This document shows positions 50,853 to 57,950 of a stretch of 64,000 bases of DNA, piece after piece (position 1 is the stretch's first letter; the number at the start of each line of letters is the position of its first letter). Both the position numbers and the translations under genes were made by a program. The notes beneath the pieces were generated by a model. The model worked only from the letters and a program-made list of their open reading frames with translations. It had not been told where the DNA came from and did no database searches. Source of the stretch: Streptosporangiaceae bacterium NEAU-GS5 (lineage in GTDB: Bacteria; Actinomycetota; Actinomycetes; Streptosporangiales; Streptosporangiaceae); NCBI GenBank assembly GCA_017592665.1, contig JAGFNW010000003.1:186001-250000 (forward strand). Reading direction: 5' to 3'.

Positions 50853-52013
50853 TCACGGCTGCGGTGCTCGCGGGCCCTGCTTGCCGGACATGCGGCGGAG
50901 GAACAGTTCGGCGGGGCCGCGGTAGCCGATGACGCGCATCCCGTCGGCCAGCACGATGGACAGCAGCCAGACGGCCGCGGCGATCGCGAAGGTGGCCGCG
51001 GCGCCCATGGCGCCGCTGAGGTCGAGGGCGAACGGATAGAACAGGGTCACCCACACGACCGCCTGGAACAGGTAGAAGGTCAGGGAGCGCTGGCCGAGCG
51101 CGGCCAGAGCGGTGGTGACGCGGCCCCCTCGCACCTTTGTGGCCACGAGTCCGACCGCGGCGGCGAGGCCGAGGCCGCCCACGTAGCCCGTCGCGTCGTG
51201 CGAGATGGCGATCGTCCAGCCGACGGCGGGTGAAGGCGTCGACCAGGCGCCGACGGCCAGCAGGGCGGCGGGGAGCCGGCCGATGAGCGCGACCGCGAGG
51301 CCGATCACGGTCACGTGACGCAGCAGCCGTACGTTGCGCTCGGGCTCGTCAAGAAGGCGGCGGCGGGCGGCCCAGACGCCGATCAGCATGGCGGGGACGA
51401 CCATGACCGTCGAGATGATGGTCTTGGCCGGCCAGACGGCGATGTTGGAAACCAGGTGCAGCCCGAGGGTGGGCTCCATGTACGCGGCCATGGTGACCGG
51501 CTTGACCTGCGCGCCCACGCTCTGCCAGGCCAGCAGCACGGTCGCCGGGATGAGGGTCAGCCCGCTCGTCCACAGCAATACGGAGTCACGCGCGCGGACC
51601 AGTGGGGCCAGCGCCAGCAGGGTCAGCCCGTAGATGGCGATCACGTCGATGGGGACGAGGAAGACCGTGTTGGCGAAGCCGATCACCACGAGCCACAAGG
51701 CTCGGCGGCGGAGCAGTTTGCGGGTGTCGGTCCACTCGTGTCCTCTGGTGTGATCGCGGTACGCGAGTTGGCCGAGGCCGTACCCGAAGAGGAAGATGAA
51801 CATGTCGCGTGCCTGGTTGTCGGCCAGGAGCGACTTGAGGAACGTGGCGGCGGCGTTGAGCGGCGCCGGGCCGAGGGTGCCGTCGCTGACGAACGCGGGG
51901 GCGTGCGCGAAGGCGATCAGCAACAACATGAAGCCGCGTGCCAGGTCGGGCGCGAGTGAGCGGCCTGTGACGGTGGTGTCCGATGACCGGGCCGGCAAGG
52001 TGTCCGTGCTCAT
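50853..52013 (-). CDS. DUF418-type polytopic membrane protein
   Basis: 386 aa from ATG 52013 with AAAGGAG upstream. N-terminal APDLARGFMLLLIAFAHAPA, DMFIFLFGYGLGQLAYRDHT and the C-terminal DUF418 part with ALGQRSLTFYLFQAVVWVTL; ten or so TM helices. Related to acyltransferase-3-like membrane proteins, function unproven. A palindrome lies 10 bp upstream of the start and the divergent gene encodes a DNA-binding protein, so it is probably its main target. Confidence 0.85.
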   Translation of the reverse strand: MSTDTLPARSSDTTVTGRSLAPDLARGFMLLLIAFAHAPAFVSDGTLGPAPLNAAATFLKSLLADNQARDMFIFLFGYGLGQLAYRDHTRGHEWTDTRKLLRRRALWLVVIGFANTVFLVPIDVIAIYGLTLLALAPLVRARDSVLLWTSGLTLIPATVLLAWQSVGAQVKPVTMAAYMEPTLGLHLVSNIAVWPAKTIISTVMVVPAMLIGVWAARRRLLDEPERNVRLLRHVTVIGLAVALIGRLPAALLAVGAWSTPSPAVGWTIAISHDATGYVGGLGLAAAVGLVATKVRGGRVTTALAALGQRSLTFYLFQAVVWVTLFYPFALDLSGAMGAAATFAIAAAVWLLSIVLADGMRVIGYRGPAELFLRRMSGKQGPRAPQP

Positions 52014-52022
52014 GTGGATCTC

Positions 52023-52050
52023 CTTTCGATCGTTTAGTAACAATCGAAAG
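52023..52050. promoter_or_regulatory. 28-bp palindrome upstream of the DUF418 gene
   Basis: CTTTCGAT (52023-52030) and ATCGAAAG (52043-52050), perfect 8-bp arms with a 12-nt centre. It covers the expected promoter/leader of the minus-strand gene starting at 52013, so it is a good repressor site candidate. Confidence 0.65.
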
Positions 52051-52055
52051 CTACG

Positions 52056-52199
52056 TTGCGTTCAGCATTTGGTCAACGAGCACTGGTGTACCGAAGTACG
52101 ATATGGACTGGTAGAAGTCGCGAAAATTTGCAACGGGCATGAAGGTGAATGCAACTGCGCATCTGGCGTGGCGTTGCAATAAGATGAGGCTGAACGCAA
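52056..52199. promoter_or_regulatory. Widely spaced inverted repeat in the divergent promoter region
   Basis: TTGCGTTCAGC (52056-52066) recurs as a perfect 11-bp reverse complement GCTGAACGCAA (52189-52199), each lying close to one of the two divergent genes; inner copies TTGCAACG and CGTTGCAA are also present. The arrangement suggests one protein binding at both ends of the intergenic region. Confidence 0.6.
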
Positions 52200-52212
52200 G
52201 CAGAGGGGGTGG

Positions 52213-52941
52213 GTGCCGATGCCGGGAGGCAGGCTGACTCGGCAGGACCGCAGAGACATCGCCGCGGGCCTGGCCGAAGGGCTGGGATTCGCCGAGATCG
52301 CCCGGCGGCTGGATCGGCCGACGTCGACCATCAGCCGCGAGGTCGCGCGCAACGGCGGGCCGGAGGGCTATCGGGCCGACCGTGCCCATAGGGCCACCGA
52401 AGTCCGCGCCAAACGGAGCAAGCCCCCCACCCGCCCACCCCAGCGTCCGATCACGTCATACGGCCGCGATCCAGACGCCGTACGCGAATTCGAGCAGCGC
52501 CTGACCGAGGTCCTCGTCGGCACCGGCCTGCCCCAGATGACGGCCCGCGTCCTGGTCAGCCTCTACATCACCGACACCGGCAGCCTCACCGCGGCCGATC
52601 TGGTCCAGCGGCTGCAGGTCAGTCCCGCGTCGGTGTCGGCGGCCATCACCTTCCTTGAGGCGCAGCAGCTGATCCGGCGCGAGCGCGATCCACGGCGCCG
52701 GCGCGACACGTATGTCGTTGACGACGACATCTGGTATCGCTCGTGGCTGGCCAGCGTCCAGCGGAACGCGGTGCTCGTGGAGACGGCCCGGCAGGGCATC
52801 GGCGTTCTCGGCGCGGGCACGCCAGCGGGCGTCCGGCTGGAGGAAATGAGCCAGCTTCTTGGACACATCATGGAAGACATGCTCAAAGCGGGTGAGCACT
52901 GGCATGAGGTGTTCCTGGCCCGCCGCGCGGAGCGCACGTAG
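52213..52941 (+). CDS. Regulator fusing IS30-type HTH to MarR/GbsR-like winged helix
   Basis: 242 aa from GTG 52213 (AGAGGGGGTGG upstream; ATG 52219 also possible). N-terminal LTRQDRRDIAAGLAEGLGFA then EIARRLDRPTSTISREVARN is the HTH_38 type found at the start of IS30 transposases. Residues about 85-170 form a MarR/GbsR-like winged helix (TGLPQMTARVLVSLYITDTG, TAADLVQRLQVSPASVSAAI, REPRRRR-like wing RERDPRRRRDTYVV). No DDE catalytic region, so it is a regulator, not a transposase. Divergent from the DUF418 gene it probably controls. Confidence 0.85.
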   Translation: MPMPGGRLTRQDRRDIAAGLAEGLGFAEIARRLDRPTSTISREVARNGGPEGYRADRAHRATEVRAKRSKPPTRPPQRPITSYGRDPDAVREFEQRLTEVLVGTGLPQMTARVLVSLYITDTGSLTAADLVQRLQVSPASVSAAITFLEAQQLIRRERDPRRRRDTYVVDDDIWYRSWLASVQRNAVLVETARQGIGVLGAGTPAGVRLEEMSQLLGHIMEDMLKAGEHWHEVFLARRAERT

Positions 52942-53127
52942 CTACCGTTTTGAGGCTTACGCCCTGCTTGGCAGGTGACTGCTCAACCTGCTACTTTTTG
53001 CGCTCGCACAGGGGATGTCGCCCCTATGGGCAGAGTTCGCGATCCCGTCTTTTCGGTATGTCGCCGCACATCAGTAACGACGCAGGAGTCGCCTTCTTGC
53101 GGAGCCCTCCCATTTCTGGAGTCGACG

Positions 53128-53847
53128 TTGACTTACCAGCAAGGTCCGCAAGACCCACGGCAGTGGCAGACCCAGCCCGTGTATCCGGACTACCAACAGC
53201 AGCCCTACCAGCAGCCATATCAGCCGTATCAGCAGCAGCCGTACGGGCACCCGATGGGCTATCCGCCGCCGCCCATCCCACCGAAGAAGAGCACCAGCCC
53301 GGTGCTGATTCTGTCCATTATCGGCGCGGTCATCCTGCTTCTTGGTGGAGGGTGCGCCGTCGTGCTGCTCGCCGCCCCTTCGTCCGCGCCCAAAGTCGTC
53401 GCGAGCGGTAAGGCGAACGCCTCACCAGACGACGGCTCCCCCGCGAAAATCGGTGACACGCTCGAGGTGAGCGGGCTGCAGATCGGCACGAAGGTCCAGG
53501 TCAAGCTCCTCAATGTGTACGACCCGGCGACCCCGTCCAACGAATTCCTGCGCCCCCGGGACGGCTATCGCTTCGTCGCCGTCGAGTTGACGATCAAGAA
53601 CGTCGGCAAGGGCATGTTTACCGACTCGCCCATCATCGGCTCAGAGCTCATCGACGCCGACGGGCAGACGATGCAGATGAGCCTCGGAGACGTCAAAGAA
53701 GGCCGGCAGTTCGGCGGCTCGGTGAACATCAGCAGCGGCGACGTCCGCAAGGGCGTCGTGGTGTTCGAGGTTCCCAAGGAGGCCAAGGCGGCCAAGTTCC
53801 AGTACGGGACCATGTTCGGCCAGCGAAAGGGCGAGTGGACGCTTTAG
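53128..53847 (+). CDS. DUF4352-like membrane-anchored protein
   Basis: About 239 aa from TTG 53128 (TGGAG upstream), where the Gln/Tyr/Pro-rich cytosolic region TYQQGPQDPRQWQTQPVYP begins; the frame stays open to 52975 but that part lacks sense. TM VLILSIIGAVILLLGGGCAV, then an immunoglobulin-like domain: SGLQIGTKVQVKLLNVYD, GYRFVAVELTIKNVGKGMFT, GQTMQMSLGDVKEG and GVVVFEVPKEAKAAKFQYGT. This is the DUF4352/TRF2-associated pattern seen in exported lipoproteins and anchored proteins. Role unknown. Confidence 0.78.
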   Translation: MTYQQGPQDPRQWQTQPVYPDYQQQPYQQPYQPYQQQPYGHPMGYPPPPIPPKKSTSPVLILSIIGAVILLLGGGCAVVLLAAPSSAPKVVASGKANASPDDGSPAKIGDTLEVSGLQIGTKVQVKLLNVYDPATPSNEFLRPRDGYRFVAVELTIKNVGKGMFTDSPIIGSELIDADGQTMQMSLGDVKEGRQFGGSVNISSGDVRKGVVVFEVPKEAKAAKFQYGTMFGQRKGEWTL

Positions 53848-53887
53848 GCCGCCAACGCCTACCAACGACGCGGCCGCTTCGGCAGCC

Positions 53888-53921
53888 GCGGGGCGGCGCC
53901 ATCTGTGGCGAACCGCCCCGC
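53888..53921. terminator. Strong stem-loop after the DUF4352-like gene
   Basis: GCGGGGCGG-CGCCA-TCTG-TGGCG-AA-CCGCCCCGC: a two-step stem of 14 bp with a 4-nt loop, between convergent genes. Followed by TTTC only, so the terminator is of the GC-rich actinobacterial kind. Confidence 0.8.
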
Positions 53922-53952
53922 TTTCGGATGACTACGGCCGACTACGCCTGAG

Positions 53953-54426
53953 TCAGGCCCACTGACCGACCTGATAGCTGCCGGCGGGCTGCTGAACGAT
54001 GACGTTCATCCGGTTGTAGGTGTTGATGAGGCTGATGGCCAGGACAAGCGCGACCAACTGGTCCTCGTCGTAGTGCTTGGCGGCGTTCGCCCAGGCGTCA
54101 TCGGAGACGCCGGTGGACGCGTCGGCGATGCGGGTGCCCTGTTCGGCCAGTTCCAGGGCGGCGCGCTCGGCCTCGGTGAAGACCGTGGCCTCGCGCCAGG
54201 TGGCGATCAGGTTGAGGCGCACCGAGGTCTCGCCGGCGTGCGCGGCCTCCTTCGTGTGCATGTCGGTGCAGAATGCGCAGCCGTTGATCTGGCTCGCGCG
54301 GATCTTCACCAGTTCGCGGGTGGCCGCCGGCAGCGTCGAGTCGGCCAGGGCCTTGCTCGCGGCGTTCATGTACTTCACGAACTTGGCCGCGGCCGGGTTC
54401 GTCAACAGGTCGAGACGGGCTTCCAT
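53953..54426 (-). CDS. Carboxymuconolactone decarboxylase/AhpD-like protein
   Basis: 157 aa from ATG 54426 with AAGGAG upstream. The AhpD active-site motif is intact in INGCAFCTDMHTKEA (C-x2-C-x3-H), after ELVKIRASQ, and ends with NTYNRMNVIV. Such proteins are thiol peroxidase-like reductases or uncharacterised alkylhydroperoxidases. The stretch between this gene and the next holds a small ORF on the opposite strand. Confidence 0.93.
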   Translation of the reverse strand: MEARLDLLTNPAAAKFVKYMNAASKALADSTLPAATRELVKIRASQINGCAFCTDMHTKEAAHAGETSVRLNLIATWREATVFTEAERAALELAEQGTRIADASTGVSDDAWANAAKHYDEDQLVALVLAISLINTYNRMNVIVQQPAGSYQVGQWA

Positions 54427-54589
54427 CGTGCTCTCCTTACTCGGATCAGCGGTTTCACCCTCTTTGACCGACTGGCGCGCCGCGATGTGACGCGAAAACG
54501 CGCACTGTGACCCAGATCTCTTGCTCTCGGTCGGTGGCACGCCATGGAACGACTCCCTGTTGAGCGAGATGACAGAGAGGTGGCACCAC

Positions 54590-54697
54590 ATGAACCTGAA
54601 GAAATGGATCACGGCTACCGGCCTTGCCGCGGTCCTCACAATCGGAGCAGTGGCGGCCACGATCCTTCCGGCCTTGTCCCCCTACATCCCTATCTGA
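54590..54697 (+). CDS. 35-aa hydrophobic peptide
   Basis: ATG 54590 with GAGAGG nine bases upstream encodes MNLKKWITATGLAAVLTIGA then VAATILPALSPYIPI. A Lys-Lys start followed by a hydrophobic helix gives a small membrane or exported peptide. Supported only by SD, amphipathic layout and a clean stop; it stands alone between two genes. Confidence 0.5.
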   Translation: MNLKKWITATGLAAVLTIGAVAATILPALSPYIPI

Positions 54698-54751
54698 CGC
54701 GCGCGTGAAGCTCGCTAGCCTGGAGATTCCGCCTGCCGTACGGGAGCCGAG

Positions 54752-56149
54752 ATGACGACCCCGATCGAGGACCTTCACGCGACGCTCGACAGTCGCGCAC
54801 GCCCCGAGGACGTCGCCGACCTGGTGCTGCAGCTTCTCGGCGACCGGCTCGACCCCACGGAGAAGGCCGTCATCGAGCGGGCCGCCTGGCTCTCCGTGCG
54901 CCGGGAGGGCTTCCCGTCGTCGATGTCGACACAATTCGCGCGGCCCGTCGGCGGCGCCTCCCAGGTCGAGGCCGCGGCCCGGCTGTTCGAGCGTCCGGAG
55001 TGGATAGAGGTGGACACCGACGACCCGCACGAGCTCCTCGGCGTGGCCGGCGAGGCGGGCGCGGAAATCGGCTGGGTCGTCGACCACCGTGACTTCAAGG
55101 CCGACCGGCTCGACCGCGAGGCCCGCGCCGGTCTCGGCCTGGACCTCTCCAAACGGCAGTACAACCGGCGGTTCCGCGCCCTCGGGAGGCTCGCCGACAA
55201 GGCCGACCGGCTGTCGGACGGCCATGCCCTATGGCGCCTGGTTCTCATCGGCCGGTCCGGATTCGCGTCTACGGTCCCGTTTGAGCGCTTCTCAGCGGAC
55301 CCGTACGCGGCCGCGTTCATCGCCTACTTCACCGCCCGCCGTAACATGCGTCGCGAATTCAGCCTTTCGGGGCGGGAGAACCCGTTCGACGAGATCGCCC
55401 AGATCCTCCTCGCGCGCTGCGAGGCCTCCCCCAGCACCGACTGGCCCATGATCGCCCTCGCGTACGGCAAGCCGGCCGTGCTGGCGCGACTCGACGACGC
55501 CCAGCGCGGCGAACTGCTCGGCCGGTGGTCGGCGATGATGCGGGAATGCGCCGAACGCCTGGAACGGCTGTGGACGCCCCGGCCGTTCGACCGGACGGCG
55601 ATGATCGTACGCCGCGGTGACGACTCCTCCACGTGGAACACGGTCGCCCAGGCGTACAACGCGGCGCGGGCCGGCTGGCTCGCCTGCCTGCAGTCGATGG
55701 CGGCGCTGCATCTGCTGGACGCCGCCTGCCCCGGCAAGGTGATGCGCCTCATGGCCGCTGACCTGGCGCAGTGGCACAAGCAATCCGGCGCCGGCGTCGA
55801 TCCCGACACGAAGGTATGGGCGGCGCTGCCGCCGCCCTGGGACGTCCTCGCCGGACGCGCCCTCTCCACGCGCGCCGACGTAACGACGGCATGCCGTCAT
55901 GTCGGGCTGGATCCGCTCGCAACGGGCTGGCTCGCCCCCACGACACGCCACGCGATCGCCGCCTTCCGGCCGACGCCCGAGCTGGTGCACGGCGTCACCA
56001 TCGCCGACCCGGTGTGGGCCGGCCTGCTGCGCCGCGCCGGGGTGTTCAGCGGCAAGCGCATCAAGCCGGAGCTCGCCAAGGACGCGACCCACGGCCTCGC
56101 CGCCGGCGTTGTCACCAGCGACCTGCCTATACGCCCTGAAGGCGGTTAA
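54752..56149 (+). CDS. Hypothetical protein (unrecognised, 465 aa)
   Basis: Soluble, mostly helical protein. Visible blocks: EDVADLVLQLLGDRLDPTEK, LGLDLSKRQYNRRFRALGRL, ALWRLVLIGRSGFASTVPFE, AFIAYFTARRNMRREFSLSG, FDEIAQILLARCEASPSTDW, TWNTVAQAYNAARAGWLACL and PTTRHAIAAFRPTPELVHGV. The RQYNRRFRxLxRL and ARRNMRR segments are basic enough for nucleic-acid binding, but no catalytic motif is evident. Coding quality is good throughout and the ATG at 54752 lies 14 bp downstream of a GGAG-like box. tRNA follows on the same strand. Confidence 0.7.
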   Translation: MTTPIEDLHATLDSRARPEDVADLVLQLLGDRLDPTEKAVIERAAWLSVRREGFPSSMSTQFARPVGGASQVEAAARLFERPEWIEVDTDDPHELLGVAGEAGAEIGWVVDHRDFKADRLDREARAGLGLDLSKRQYNRRFRALGRLADKADRLSDGHALWRLVLIGRSGFASTVPFERFSADPYAAAFIAYFTARRNMRREFSLSGRENPFDEIAQILLARCEASPSTDWPMIALAYGKPAVLARLDDAQRGELLGRWSAMMRECAERLERLWTPRPFDRTAMIVRRGDDSSTWNTVAQAYNAARAGWLACLQSMAALHLLDAACPGKVMRLMAADLAQWHKQSGAGVDPDTKVWAALPPPWDVLAGRALSTRADVTTACRHVGLDPLATGWLAPTTRHAIAAFRPTPELVHGVTIADPVWAGLLRRAGVFSGKRIKPELAKDATHGLAAGVVTSDLPIRPEGG

Positions 56150-56190
56150 AAGTGGCGGGTGCGCTCAAGATCCGACATTATTGGAGCCAC

Positions 56191-56263
56191 CTGTTCGTAG
56201 CTCAGTGGTAGAGCGCCTGGCTCTGGAACCGGGTGGACGCCGGTTCGAGCCCGGTCGAACGGG
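56191..56263 (+). tRNA. tRNA-Gln(CTG)-like, apparent 8-nt anticodon loop
   Basis: Acceptor CTGTTCG/CGAACGG, D-arm GCTC-AGTGGTA-GAGC, T-arm GCCGG-TTCGAGC-CCGGT and discriminator G are all well formed. The anticodon arm pairs cleanly only as CCTGG/CCGGG (one T-G wobble), which leaves an 8-nt loop CTCTGGAA and a standard 5-nt variable region; forcing a 7-nt loop gives two mismatches and a 6-nt variable region. Conventional numbering gives anticodon CTG (Gln). C1-G72 is not typical of tRNA-Gln. CCA not encoded. Confidence 0.7.
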
Positions 56264-56271
56264 CTCATGCC

Positions 56272-56661
56272 TTATGTGCCGGTGTTCGTCGCTTCAGCGA
56301 AGACCTGCAAGGCGATCTGGTACGTCTCGAAGGCGCGCGCCGCGCCCGCGTACGCCGCCAGATGGATGAACAGATCGACCACCTCATCCTTGGTGACGCC
56401 GCTGTTCAGCGCCATGCGCAACTGCCCGCGCAGCGGCTCGAACGCGCCCAGCGTCGCCGCGATGGCGACCGACACGAGAGCCCGGTCGTGCCGGCTCAGG
56501 GCCGTACGGGTCCATGAGTCACCGAAGGTATGCGCGACCGTCAGCTTCCGGAAATCCTCTCCCGACGCGGGCTCCCCCGCGCCCATCGGCAACTCCAGCC
56601 GGGCGCCGAGCAGCTCCTCGGTCGCCCGCAAACCCCGCTCATAGGCGTCATCAATGCTCAT
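56272..56661 (-). CDS. Carboxymuconolactone decarboxylase-family protein
   Basis: 129 aa. SIDDAYERGLRATEELLGAR, ASGEDFRKLTVAHTFGDSWT, SRHDRALVSVAIAATLGAFE, LRMALNSGVTKDEVVDLFIH and LAAYAGAARAFETYQIALQV match the 4-carboxymuconolactone decarboxylase (PcaC-like) subfamily. It lacks the AhpD Cys pair, unlike the homologue at 53953. No other protocatechuate genes are near. Overlaps the upstream gene start by 4 bp. Confidence 0.9.
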   Translation of the reverse strand: MSIDDAYERGLRATEELLGARLELPMGAGEPASGEDFRKLTVAHTFGDSWTRTALSRHDRALVSVAIAATLGAFEPLRGQLRMALNSGVTKDEVVDLFIHLAAYAGAARAFETYQIALQVFAEATNTGT

Positions 56662-57254
56662 GGGCCCGTTTCTTCCTCAATCCCGGTCGTACGGCCCGGC
56701 CTACCCATGATCGAGACCCCTGACGCCCGCAGGATCGTCTGGCAGTCCTCCCAGGCCGCGGCCGACAACAGCGGCCGGGTGCGGGCGAACAGCGCGAGGA
56801 GGTCGGATCCGTACTTCGCGGCGAAGGACGGGTCGTGATCGGCGAGGTCGAGCTCGTTGGCGGCGGTCAACTCGACGAACCAGGCCAGGTCACGCGCCGC
56901 GACCGGCGCGGCTTGACTGGTGAAGCGGTCCCGGAATTCGACTGGGTCGGCGACGCCCAACTGAGGGTAGACGTGGGCGCGATCGCAGGCGCAGTAGCGA
57001 TAGACCAGGTCTTCCGCCTCCGGCCCGATGATCTCCGTCAGGCGGTCTCGCTCAGCGAGCCCGAGGAGGCCGTGCGGGAAGCCGTCGGTTCCGTAGAAGG
57101 CGTGGCACAACCCAGCCGTCACGGTCGCGGGCGCGGCCTTCCATCGGACCAGGCGATCATTCACCCGAATCAGGTGGTTCAGGAGCGTGCCGCCAGGGTG
57201 GGGAACGGTCTCCGCGCCGAGTTGGCGTAGGAGCCGCAGCGCATTGGCATGCAT
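56658..57254 (-). CDS. DUF6817-like protein
   Basis: 198 aa from ATG 57254. GGTLLNHLIRVNDRLVRWKA, TVTAGLCHAFYGTDGFPHGL, LTEIIGPEAEDLVYRYCACD, then LTAANELDLADHDPSFAAKY. The HL...H...YGTDGF arrangement resembles the HD-like DUF6817 family of unknown function, in which His/Asp residues could bind metal. Coupled by ATGA overlap to the CMD-family gene downstream, so they may act together in one pathway. Confidence 0.68.
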   Translation of the reverse strand: MHANALRLLRQLGAETVPHPGGTLLNHLIRVNDRLVRWKAAPATVTAGLCHAFYGTDGFPHGLLGLAERDRLTEIIGPEAEDLVYRYCACDRAHVYPQLGVADPVEFRDRFTSQAAPVAARDLAWFVELTAANELDLADHDPSFAAKYGSDLLALFARTRPLLSAAAWEDCQTILRASGVSIMGRPGRTTGIEEETGP

Positions 57255-57286
57255 GTCCAGAATTGTGGCAGCCTGCGTGTAAGCGA

Positions 57287-57637
57287 TCACATAGGCGTAG
57301 GAGCGTGCTCGCTGGAGCTGTCCTTCCTGACGCGCCCGCGCGCGATCAGCCAGAGGAGCCATCCCTGGAAGAAGCCGGCGGCGGGAAACAGCAGAAAGGC
57401 GGACAACGGCTGGGGTAATGCGTCGAGCGGCAGGAAAATGAGCAGCTGCGAGGTCGGCGACGTGACCGCGAACAGCACGATCCCTTCCAGACCTTGGCTG
57501 TGCGGCTGACGCGTGGCGACCTCCACGTAGACGGTCGCGGCGATGACGATCAGCAGATAAGACCCGACGATCTTGGCAGCGAACGGGCCGCGCTCGTATC
57601 GGGAGATATGGCGGGTCAGCCCTGGAATGAATTTCAT
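57287..57637 (-). CDS. Small membrane protein
   Basis: 116 aa from ATG 57637 with GGAGGGT upstream. Three hydrophobic segments: IVGSYLLIVIAATVYVEVA, LEGIVLFAVTSPTSQLLIFL and LSAFLLFPAAGFFQGWLLWL, with a charged C-terminal tail. Layout fits the SCO4225-type actinobacterial membrane proteins of unknown function. Confidence 0.65.
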   Translation of the reverse strand: MKFIPGLTRHISRYERGPFAAKIVGSYLLIVIAATVYVEVATRQPHSQGLEGIVLFAVTSPTSQLLIFLPLDALPQPLSAFLLFPAAGFFQGWLLWLIARGRVRKDSSSEHAPTPM

Positions 57638-57767
57638 GCCACTACCCTCCACGAGCACTGGCGCCCGTTTCATGCGCGTTCATACTCAGATCCCGGTAAG
57701 TGAGATCTAGGTGTAGCGCCCGATCAGGCGATGGGCGCGCCGTACGGGTGAGAAGAGCGTCAGTGCC

Positions 57768-57890
57768 TGCCTTGTACGCGTCGACGGTCCGCTGGAGGCC
57801 GGACAGCGGCGCGTGGAGGTCCCGGCCGATCGACGGAAGCGCCACGTTCACGATCGTGTTGTCGAGCGCGACGATCAAGAGGCATACAGC
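57768..57890 (-). pseudogene. MFS (DHA2/EmrB-like) transporter fragment
   Basis: A roughly 40-residue piece reads LLIVALDNTIVNVALPSIGR then DLHAPLSGLQRTVDAY, the TM1 motif-D region (LDxTIVNVALPxI) of 14-TM drug exporters. Homology stops on both sides; the frame then runs into unrelated sequence. This is a relic, not a gene. Confidence 0.75.
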
Positions 57891-57950
57891 AGATCAGAAG
57901 TACGGCGATCCGCCATTTTCTCCTCATATACCGCATGAGACAGTCGACTC

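Noticed and set aside
52213-52941. IS30 transposase
   Set aside because: Only the N-terminal HTH is IS30-like; there is no DDE domain, no terminal inverted repeats and no target duplication, so it is a regulator.
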